64,000 nt of DNA, from NCBI GenBank assembly GCA_028554645.1, contig JAQOOI010000056.1, positions 1 through 64,000 of the forward strand, given 5' to 3'. Made by a program: the position numbers and the translations under genes. Below the pieces are notes generated by a model. The model was not told the origin of the DNA, ran no database searches, and saw only the letters and a list, made by a program, of their open reading frames with translations. This document shows positions 55,744 to 64,000 of this stretch, in pieces. The stretch is from Omphalotus guepiniiformis (taxonomy: Eukaryota; Basidiomycota; Agaricomycetes; Agaricales; Omphalotaceae). Position 1 is the first letter of the stretch. Each line of letters starts with the position of its first letter.

Positions 55744-57182
55744 TCAAGTATCAGTCACGGAGGGCATATCTTCGTCGCCAGTCATATCGATAAGGGGAAC
55801 GTTAGTTTTATTAACCAGCTCCTTCTGCTGCGACGCGATGCTCTGGTAGCTCTTCATCAGCAAATCCCGCATTTGGAGCTGGAGACTGATCTGATGGTTG
55901 ACCGCGATAAGTTTAGAGCGAGTCTCGAACTCCAGCATGGTGAGGCTACGATCAGTAGGCCCACTAACGGGTTCGAGCACCGCGAGATTGGCACGATCAA
56001 CGAGTGACTGCACAACCGAGTTAGAGAAAGTGGAGACAGGGTCTACCAAAAGATAGGTTAGTTGAAAAGTCGCTAGCGGCAGTATGAAAACGTGACACGT
56101 ACTAGGGGGTGCCAGAGGTGGATCGAGCATAGAGAAGTTGTGCGCCCAAGTAGGAGGAGCTGCCGCGACACTAACCACCTCCATCTTAGCTTTCTTGGCA
56201 GGAGGATTGATGGTACTCTTATCCACCGCGGCAACTGCCTTAAGGTATTGCCGTGAAGTAATAAGCATGCGTGGTATCTCAGAAAAGTGGAGATATCTTA
56301 CGGGGTGATTAGTCGACGCGTGAGGCTATGAAAGGAACGTTAAGTCAGAATAACATTGGGAGAAGGAATGGTGGTCGTACCCTTTTAACTGCCGCGACGC
56401 TAGGCTCAACCTTTGGAGTAAAGGGGGCAACGCGGGTAACTTCTTCAACTGCTGCGAGGTCGAGAGTCTGAAGCGAGGTACATAGTTTTAGCAACAGAGC
56501 AAGCTGGCTCGGGGTAGGGTGGCGACCTACCGTGGTATTAGTAGTGGAATCTGCAATAGAGGGGGATTCATCGTCACCCATAGCAATATCGCTACCCGCC
56601 GCGTCGTCGTCAACCTCCTCGTCACTACTATCAATACGAGCTTGGGATGCAATACGCTTGCGAATCTAGGAAAAAGTTTTAGTACCAGTGGTTATTCAAG
56701 AAAAAGAACTGATTACTTACGCGGCGGCTAGTACGAACGCGACCTTTGCCTTTGACGGGCACTGGGGTTACAGCAGTTGGAACAGGAGCAGCCGCGGCGA
56801 CTTTGGGAACCTCCTTGGGTTTACCAAACTGAACACATTTACCGTGGTACGGACCAAGTAAATGATGAGTTGGTGTATACTTCGCGGTAACTGGGTCCCG
56901 CGGCAGTTGTTCAAAGAAGAACAGAGTGAAAGTACGAATGTCAGCGTTAGCCAGCGCGGCATCAGGGTGAGCTTTCCAGAGCTCGAGCTAAAAAGAGCGA
57001 AGTAAGGCACGGGAAGGGAGTCAGCGCAGTAGGAAACCTACGAGTTTTTGTGCACAAGACATCGCGATGCGATTAGCATCGTCAGCACCACGTTTGGCTC
57101 GACGCTCGCTAAACGACTTATAAAGAGGTGCTACCTCTTCCACGAGAAACTGGACGTCAACAGAAGAAGTATCAGTAGACAT
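55744..57182 (-). CDS. Antisense gene B of element 3, copy 2 (6 exons)
   Basis: Exons are 57042-57182, 56721-56987, 56381-56665, 56302-56325, 56103-56238 and 55744-56042. Introns are 54-63 nt with GT-AG ends. The total is 1152 nt, or 383 residues. A minus-strand TATA box TATAAAAG (57221-57228) precedes the ATG (MSTDTSSVDV) by about 40 bp. The N-terminal half is a globular-looking region (FLVEEVAPLYKSF, FTLFFFEQLPRDPVTAKYTP), then basic and acidic linkers, and a helical C-terminus (HQISLQLQMRDLLMKSYQS) ending PLIDMTGDEDM. I recognise no family. An order B then A behind pol, reading towards pol, is shared by both copies. Confidence 0.68.
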
Positions 57183-57659
57183 AAGTGAATCCGATCGGAA
57201 GAACTTAGGGTTTGGAGGGCCTTTTATACCAGGCCAGGGCAGTCATGACTACGAGGAAACTTGTCAGTGTAGAATTCTAAGTCCGCGATACTTACTTTCA
57301 AAGTGGACGCGGCGGACCATATGGTACTTTACCAAAGGACACGAGTGTTCAAGACAACTGGGGACAGTTGCAATTTCAAAGATGGGGAAGGGTCACAGGA
57401 GTAGAAAAGTACCGCGTAAGGATCGCTCGAATGTACCGCGTAGAGTTAAGTGCCGCGTAGGATCGCTTGAATTCTGAAAAATCTTATATAACAAAGAAAG
57501 TGTCATACAGCTTAAAGATTCAATCTCCATGAAACAAAAGCAGTGATGATTTTCATGTAACAAAGAATATACAGGATCCGCGATATGACAATACTACGAT
57601 ACTAAAAGCTTTTATTACCGCGGGGCCTGGACAAGAACGATGAACGCATGCAGTGATCA

Positions 57660-59969
57660 CTAGTTCTGATATGCATGGTGAAGAGAATCCGGGTTTATGG
57701 AGGAAAGCTCCCCCGCGTCGATTTTGGGTTGAATTTGTTCATCAATAATCACCTTGGCCAAGTCCCCGCTAAGTCGAAGCTGGGCCAGGTAATCTTTGCC
57801 AAAATTAAAATACCCCGCAGCAATAATGTCGACGAGCTCCGCGACCTTGCCTTCCGCCTTACGCTGAACCCCATGCATCGCTTTGGCAATATGTTCCAGG
57901 TCTTCAAAAAGCGTCGCGGCCTCGTGTTGAAGAGATAGAGCATCTGAAAACTAGAAGTTAGGAGGAGAAAAGCAAGCAAAAGAAAGAAATACATACGGCG
58001 AACAGAGAAGAGGCCGCGGTTGTGCATTGCATCATCTTCGAGCGCGATCTTCCGTATACCGTAGCGAAATGTACAAGCCGAGTCCTTCTTACTCAAGCAC
58101 TCGTTACAGGACTCGCCAGGTGCCACGAAGACACAAGGTTTGCCATGAACGACACAAGAGCTGCACCGAAGAGAAGGCTAGCAACGAAAAGTAGAAAGTC
58201 AGAATAAAGTGCCGCGGTACAGGAAGCTAGATCACGTACCAGATTGACGCTCTTGGCCACGGATTGAAACATTTTGATATGAGAAGTCATCAGGGGCGGC
58301 AATAGACCAGGGAAATCGAAATTGATTGCTTGCGCAGAAGGAGCCTCGTTAGGCTGAAACCACCGCACACCTGCCTCGAAGTTGCCGTGAGAAGAGGAAG
58401 GAGCCGCGGAGGCTTTACTTCCCTTGGTGATAGGCAAGGAGTCGCGAGGAATTGCAGCGCCCATCTTCGCTGCCGCGGGGAAAACATGGTCGTACCAGTA
58501 TTGAGGATACCCCTCCACTTCGCGTAGAAATCGACGATTGTCCGCGGGATCACCCATTTGAGGAGGAGGAGTGAGGAATCGGCCCTCCTCTTGAATAGTA
58601 GTAGCCGCGGGTTTGGTATTGGCCCGCTTCTTACCTTTGCCTTTGCCTTTCACCTGAAAGGGAGAAGACCTTTAGAAAGAGTGTTGGACAACGGGCAAAC
58701 CAGCAAGACTTACAGGAGGAGCTGGGTCCTCAGGTAGAGATGAAGTCGCGGGCAGCGCCGCGGAAGCTCCCGGTTGACTAACAGCAACAGCAGAAGGGGG
58801 AACGACTGTCGTGGAGGTTAATGGCGAAAAGGAAGCCGGTACCCCAGAGGAAAGAAGAGCAGGAGGGATCGCGCCGTCTCGCAGAGAAGGTGGTAAACGA
58901 GGGGTAACGGGCAGCGGCACCTCTATCATGTCCTGACCAAAGCCAGCGGATAAGTCAACCGGCGGAGGCGATCGAGAATGAGCCTAAGTAAGCCAGAGTT
59001 TTGAACAAAGAGTCGCGGAGAATTTGTAAAAGAAACTTACGAAGGGAGAGCCAGCAGAGGGAGTAGGAGCGGTAGCGGGCAAAGAAGTAGAGTCCGCGGG
59101 GACACTAGGAACAACCTCAGCTGTGGGCTCCGCGTCAGATTCACTGTCCACGCGTCGTCGAGAAAGAACGCGACGACGTTCCTTAGAAAACGAAGTCTCT
59201 ATATCGGACTCGACAGCTTCATCATCGAACTAAGAAAAGACGAAGTCAGAAAATAAGCATTAGGGAGGAACAGAGAAATAGTACCAAGTTCAACGGTGGA
59301 GGACGTTTCCCCGAACCAACGCGACGATGTCCATGTTTGCGGTGAGAACGCGCAACGGGAGTAGCTGACGCGGGGCTAAGATCGTAGGTCTCATCCTTAA
59401 AGGCCAAAAAGTCAGCGTCGTATTGCGCCCGATCTTCCGCGGTGACAGGGCGAAGCTGCAAGAGACAAGTAAAAGTATAAGGTAAAAGAAGGGACAAGAA
59501 ACTGTTGTACCAAATGAGAAGTCTGACCGCGAGAACGAGCACGCTTGGACGCGAGTTTTCTCAGCGTCTCACGGCGAACGTGTGAACGAGACTCCGCAGG
59601 AGGAGGCGATGGAGTACGACGCGAAGACGAAGCGAGTGAAGGCAAAGCCGCCGCGGAAGTAGGAATCACAGTCGGTTGGACAGCCAGTTGCCCGCTACGG
59701 ATGTATTGAAGCAGAGCGAACTCCGCAGCAGATATAGACTGCTGTGAGTTAGGCTCCGACATTCCAGGAAGAGGTGCTGGGGCTGCCTCGCGGCGTTGTC
59801 GTTTGTGAGGGCGAGAGTTTGAAGGTCGAGGAGAGGGCATGATAGATTTAGTCTCCGAAGGTGTGGGTGAAAAAGCCTGTCCAAGGAAGTTAAGAAAGGG
59901 ATCACCAAGAGCGGCCGCGACACTTACTATTAAAGAATTATAGTCAAGGGGTTCAGCTTTGATGGGCAT
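57660..59969 (-). CDS. Antisense gene A of element 3, copy 2: Zn2Cys6-like protein (8 exons)
   Basis: Exons are 59928-59969, 59511-59876, 59285-59455, 59041-59229, 58714-58983, 58240-58653, 57997-58177 and 57660-57943. The seven introns are 51-62 nt, all GT-AG. The joined 1917 nt give 638 residues. TATATAAC on the minus strand (60026-60033) makes MPIKAEPLDY the first ATG of the transcript. Residues 1-480 are mostly disordered and Ser/Pro/Ala-rich with basic patches (RPHKRQRR). In exon 7 six cysteines, residues 489, 492, 499, 508, 511 and 519, are spaced C-x2-C-x6-C-x8-C-x2-C-x7-C. This fits the fungal Zn2Cys6 binuclear cluster, although it is C-terminal rather than N-terminal and less basic than Gal4. 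A helical tail follows. A DNA-binding role is inference. Confidence 0.68.
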
Positions 59970-60414
59970 AAACCAGTGATGAAAGAGGGAGCAAAAAGTT
60001 GAAGTTCGACACCCGGGCACTGAAGGTTATATACACCTCGCGGCGATGGGGTCCTCAGATTGGTGCCAGTATCAAGTTCCATTCCTAGAAGACGCGAGAG
60101 CAAGAGTTTGATGTATTACACACTTATTCAGGGTACGACATACAGCTTTGACAAAGAAGCGATGGCAATTCATTAACTGAATAACCGGTATGTCCGGGAA
60201 CTAACGTAACCGGACGATGAGGAATGAAGAGACGCGGCGATTTACCAATAAGGCAACGTGATGGAATGTGATGTGACAAGAAGGAGGGAGAGCGCTACAT
60301 GGGTCAGAAAGAAGTTTGTGATATCCAGAAAAGGGAGGTTGATGCGCCTTTCCAGGATAGACCCTGAGTAGGACCCCAGCGACTGGGACAGTCGATATTT
60401 TAGTCAGGGGGAGA

Positions 60415-61660
60415 TGATACGACCGCAGGAATACCACTACCATTTTTTGGCCTCGCGGGATTGATCACTCCAGTACAAACCTACTAAGTACACTGTATAG
60501 TCCTAAGTTACGCGGTGTATTACGCACATTCAACCACTAGTATATGTGTACAAAGGTGTACAAGACTGTAGAACGGCACTAAATGGGTCTTCTCAGTGTA
60601 GGTATTACCTAAGTATACACTCAAGTAAAGCGTCGCGGCACTTGTTCTAAGGTCCGACGTGTATAACTTGATGGCCCCAATACTGTATAAACCAACGCGT
60701 AGGTAACAAAGTACCGCGGCACTACTCAGAAGGCCAGACTTAGAAACCAGGTAGCAGTAGCTCCGTGCACTAGTCATATCTAATGACCACTGTTGAGCCA
60801 CAGAAGGGTCTAGACGTACGATGTAACACGAAGTACTTCCGACGACGCGGAAGTAGAACACGTAAGGAGACACAGTGTTAGCGAACTACCGCGGTACTTT
60901 CTAAAAGCGGCAAGATTATAAACCGATATAGGATACCCTGTTTACCGCGTACTATACTTCATCCCTACCCTACGCGGTGCACCATATGCACCATATATCT
61001 CATAACTGTCAAGTATCGCGACATTTGTTTGTACTATGTAAATAGAAATACTGTATATAAGAAATAGAACCTGGGCAAGGAAGGACAGGTTCCCGAGCCC
61101 CCCCCCCATAGAGCTAATAGCATTTGTGTGTGGAAAAGCTTAAGTCCCTCTGAGTGATTAGAAGTTTTAAAAGTGTTAACCGTCGCGTTAGTTCATAAGT
61201 CAGTGTGCCTGAGTGTTTACAAGCGGGATCGTCTGGTACCGCGGAGCCTGTGTGTGTAGTGCGAAGAAGAGTGGATCGTCTGGTCACTCGTTGAACTCGT
61301 CGTCTGGCAGTTCTGAAATCCTCCTATACCCAACTCCACTAAGTGAGAAGTCGTCTGGCATCTCCCAACAATCGTCTGGTTGTTGTATCGTTTGTAGTCA
61401 CTGGTCGCGGTGATTTGTTAAAGTTACGCGTTAGTTCATTTGAGTGGTGTGTAGCATAGAGTTATCTGTGCCGCGTCGGTTTTGACTGTGTCTCCGCGTT
61501 CCTCTTACAACAACCTTATTCACTTCACAGAGTTTGTTAGTCCCCCAAACCCCACGAACTTAAAAGTCTTTGTGTGTTGTGTGTGTGTTTTGAGTGCTTG
61601 ATAGATTCATTCGAGTTAGTTAGCACTTCTTCTCATTCATACCCCATACCAAGCACATCA
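60415..61660 (+). repeat. LTR3 of element 3
   Basis: 1246 bp, nearly identical to LTR2. TATA box 61054-61061; stem-loop array 61219-61388. It ends CACATCA, and the following bases belong to a different element. Confidence 0.92.
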
Positions 61661-62029
61661 ACGTCGCCTATAGTACAAAACAGTAATGTTGAGTCCGACT
61701 GTGTACTGGCAGACATAAGACATCGATTCCTGATCTTCGGAGACGGGTCTTTGTGCTGGGGACGTCGCTCCAATCCTAGAAAGGAGGGCCCAGTTGAACT
61801 ATCAAGAAGAGTGTGGTTTTGGAACCAAACATCATCATTCCTATTCAAACAAGTACCCGAAATCTCTTCGTGAGGTTACTGACGGTACAACTTTGAACAA
61901 ATCATCACGTCTTGGTTTTCAAACGACCTTGACGACCTTTTCAATTCGAATCCCGCATCACCTACCACTCCTCCATACAGATCCCTTACATCATCCCCAT
62001 ATTCCACCCGACCTCCATCACCGATCAGA
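61661..62029 (+). other. Leader or N-terminal gag region of element 4
   Basis: No complete gene. The gag frame is open from about 61,880 and reads as Ser/Pro-rich Gag-like sequence up to the ATG at 62030, so the true N-terminus may start further upstream, by splicing or a non-AUG codon. Confidence 0.4.
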
Positions 62030-62920
62030 ATGTCTGACGAATCACAAAAAGGAAGATCCCTTTTGAACAAGCCTGAGAATTTCACCGGAGCTAAAGGAGA
62101 ATTCAAGATATGGCGAAGAAGGTTGTTCATGTTCATTCGTGATAAGAAAAACAACATCAACTCTGATGACGAGAGAATAGATGTTGCTATTTCTTACATG
62201 AATGGCAAGAACACAGACGGATGGGTTCAAAATTATTACGAGACCCATTACAACGAAGAAGAAGAGAAATGGAAAAAGACGTGGGCTGAGTTCAAACAAG
62301 ATTTGAACACCGCGTTCTTGGATTCGGGTTTGCAGCGAGCAGCCCAAGAGAAGATCGAAGTGCTCAGACAGGGCACTGGAACGGCTGAAGAGTATTTCCA
62401 GCAATTGGAAATACTGTTGACCGAGGCCGAGTACAAGAAGGATGATCCCTATGTAGTCAGGATTATCGAGAAGGGCATCAGTGACAAGATCATTGACGCA
62501 ATCTATTCACAAGATGCGTTGCCGGTGGATTATGCAACATGGAAAGACAAAGTGATCAAAATTGATCACTTATGGCGCAGGCGCCAAGAGATGCGAAAGC
62601 ATCTCGGACAGAATCGATCGGCCTTTGTGCCAAGAGAAACAAGCCCGCAGAACGCGGCACGTGGTGGCGACCGTAAAGACGCCACAGGAACAACCTTTGG
62701 GGGCATAGGTAAACCCATGGATCTGGATGTAGCCCGAAAGACCGGGTTATGTTTCAATTGCGGAGTCAAGGGACACATGTCCCGAGATTGCCCATTGAAG
62801 AAGGAACAGAGAGTGCGGCAGATAAATGTGACAGAGGAAGAGAAGAAGGAAGAACAGCCACCGAGCTGGTTCCTAAACTGGTTGAAGTCGGACACGGGTT
62901 TTGTCAAGACTCAGAAGTGA
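62030..62920 (+). CDS. Gag of element 4
   Basis: 296 residues from MSDESQKGRSLLNKPENFTG. The Gag core (FKIWRRRLFMFIRDKKNNIN to the AILYS/IDAIYSQDALPVDY area) is followed by a CCHC knuckle at residues 241-254 (CFNCGVKGHMSRDC) and an acidic, Lys/Glu-rich linker. This is a normal length for the family. The frame ends at TGA 62918 after the heptamer at 62896. It is unrelated in detail to the Gag of elements 2 and 3. Confidence 0.88.
   Translation: MSDESQKGRSLLNKPENFTGAKGEFKIWRRRLFMFIRDKKNNINSDDERIDVAISYMNGKNTDGWVQNYYETHYNEEEEKWKKTWAEFKQDLNTAFLDSGLQRAAQEKIEVLRQGTGTAEEYFQQLEILLTEAEYKKDDPYVVRIIEKGISDKIIDAIYSQDALPVDYATWKDKVIKIDHLWRRRQEMRKHLGQNRSAFVPRETSPQNAARGGDRKDATGTTFGGIGKPMDLDVARKTGLCFNCGVKGHMSRDCPLKKEQRVRQINVTEEEKKEEQPPSWFLNWLKSDTGFVKTQK
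62896..62902 (+). promoter_or_regulatory. -1 frameshift heptamer GGGTTTT, gag-pol of element 4
   Basis: In the gag frame: ACG_GGT_TTT, the same heptamer used twice in element 3. The -1 frame is open from here to the end of the window. Confidence 0.75.
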
Positions 62921-64000
62921 TTACAGGTCCTTCTGAGTCAGAATCGGAACAATCTAGTGTAGATCACATAGATAGCAAATTTCATTTTGTATTTACGCAC
63001 CCTGAGAATAAATTTGCATCAGCATCTACAAAGACCGATTCAAAACCTGTGAGAGAGAGATATCCGCCGAATTCACCAGAATGGATAGCGCAGAGAGTAA
63101 GAGAGGATGAGTCAGAACGAGCGGTGGGAATCTTGAGAACGTGGATGCCAACCTGTCGGGCCAGGGAAGCATCGGAAGCAACGGTTGCCCAAATTAGGTC
63201 ATTGGATATTAGCGAAGCCGTATCAGCCGTAAAGACGCTCAAAAAGTCTTTACGCTTTGTAAAAGGTACTAAGGGACGAGATCTCAAATTGTCGATCACA
63301 ATCGAAGACATAGAAAGTGGCAAACAAATTGAGACGTCGGCATTACTTGATAGTGGAGCCACGGGTTCTTGCGTAAACAAAGAATTCGTAGAAAAGCACG
63401 GCTTAACTGTCAAGAAACTACCAATCAGAATGCCAGTATATAATGCAGATGGTACCTTAAACGAAGATGGTTCAATCGAAGGATTTGTGGAAGTCAGATT
63501 GGCAATAGGAGATCATGCGGAACGCATTGAACTTGCTGTCACCAATTTAGGAAAAACGGACATTTTCTTAGGACTAGACTGGTTAAGACGTCATAATCCA
63601 AATATAGATTGGAATGATTCAATTTTAAACTTTGACCGGTGTCCAAAAAAGTGTGGCTATATCCCGTTTTACCTAAAACCCGAATCTGAGGCTGAGATCC
63701 AAGAACTTGAAGAAGGTGACAGGTTGTTTTACCTGAATTGGGACGGATATCTCCGGAGTATGACTTTTGGAAAAGGAAAAAAGACGGAGTCAAAGGCAGA
63801 CAAGTATGTCAATGAGTATAAAGATGTCTTTGACGAAGCCGATTTCCAAAATCTACCGGAACGTAGACCCTGGGACCATGCAATCGAATTGAAGCCGGAC
63901 TTCACACCGGTTGATTGCAAAGTATATCCATTAAACCCTGCGGAACAAGTAGTATTGGATGAGTTTATCAAGGAAAACCTGAAATCTGGACGAATCAGAA
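62902..64000 (+). CDS. Pol of element 4, 5' part (protease, start of RT)
   Basis: Open to the window edge. After about 130 residues of linker, the protease reads ALLDSGATGSCVNKEFV, with IFLGLDWLRRHNPNIDW as its C-terminal strand and Trp motif. The pre-RT segment YKDVFDEADFQNLPERRPWD and the RT start (AIELKPDFTPVDCKVYPLNP, then FIKENLKSGRIR) are typical of Ty3/gypsy. Truncated by the window, not by mutation. Confidence 0.88.

Larger units (their letters stand above)
47274..61660 (+). mobile_element. Element 3 copy 2, apparently intact
   Basis: LTR2, internal region, and LTR3 (60415-61660). All sense and antisense frames are open. The internal region is about 99.8% identical to copy 1, with roughly two dozen differences seen. 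The repeat period is 13,141-13,145 bp. Confidence 0.93.
61661..64000 (+). mobile_element. Fourth Ty3/gypsy element, 5' end missing, runs off the window
   Basis: Gag, protease and the start of reverse transcriptase are present, in that order, with a -1 heptamer between gag and pol. No LTR of its own is visible at the left; it begins directly at the end of LTR3 of element 3, so its 5' LTR is absent from this window, presumably deleted, replaced or displaced. Confidence 0.8.

Noticed and set aside
59969..60020. Upstream in-frame ATG (60020) as the start of antisense gene A
   Set aside because: It lies within a few bases of the TATA box, hence upstream of any likely transcript start; the ATG at 59969 is the first usable one.
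34124..61665. ACG shared by both outer flanks of the element 3 tandem as a target duplication
   Set aside because: Five bases are expected; AACGG and ACGTC are not in matching positions, and three shared bases can be chance.
1..64000. tRNA, rRNA or other structured RNA genes
   Set aside because: I looked for tRNA-like arms and conserved rRNA words and saw none; a tRNAscan or Rfam search would be decisive.

Overview
The window looks like nuclear DNA of a filamentous basidiomycete, most likely an Agaricomycete. The evidence is spliced genes with 49-76 nt GT-AG introns, a chromodomain Ty3/gypsy element, and a second Ty3/gypsy family whose reverse transcriptase reads YIDDVPV, a form I associate with Agaricomycete elements. 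There is no prokaryotic signature, and I saw no rRNA, tRNA or CRISPR.

Bases 1-20,208 are host territory. It holds a small membrane protein (422-914), a divergent Cdc20/Fizzy-type WD40 protein ending in Ile-Arg (2548-4167), a NUDIX hydrolase (4678-5570), a two-exon unknown (7766-8402) and a low-complexity Ser/Pro/His/Gly-rich protein (14350-15802). The rest is AT-rich spacer full of GTAAGT/ACTTAC and TACATAC words. Two non-autonomous elements sit here: a 244-bp TA-flanked MITE (12566-12809) and a 2.0-kb gag-only LTR element (17240-19258, 175-bp LTRs, target duplication CAGCT).

Bases 20,209-33,834 are one complete 13.6-kb chromovirus (element 2). It has 1098-bp LTRs without a single CpG, target duplication CCACT, a 1263-aa Gag, Pol reached through a G_GGA_AAC -1 frameshift site, an apparent self-primed PBS, and a TATA-driven, four-exon antisense gene between pol and the 3' LTR.

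Bases 34,129-61,660 are two 13.1-kb copies of another Ty3/gypsy family (element 3) in tandem, sharing the middle LTR (LTR-internal-LTR-internal-LTR). Each copy carries gag, pro and pol joined by two successive G_GGT_TTT -1 frameshift sites, and then two multi-exon antisense genes with their own TATA boxes. One of these encodes a Zn2Cys6-like cysteine cluster. Copy 2 is intact; copy 1 has single-base homopolymer breaks in pol and in the zinc-cluster gene. The family is saturated with the word CGCG. Bases 61,661-64,000 hold the start of a fourth element, again with G_GGT_TTT at the gag-pol junction, running off the window.

Three features recur and look worth following. First, the LTR leaders carry arrays of stem-loops with an invariant loop and covarying arms: AAGCATTTC x11 in element 2 and TCGTCTGG x5 in element 3. 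Second, the leaders contain no ATG. Third, both large families carry spliced antisense accessory genes. Element 3 also combines a self-encoded putative zinc-cluster DNA-binding protein with a short motif dispersed across its whole length, the arrangement expected of a transposon that recognises its own DNA.
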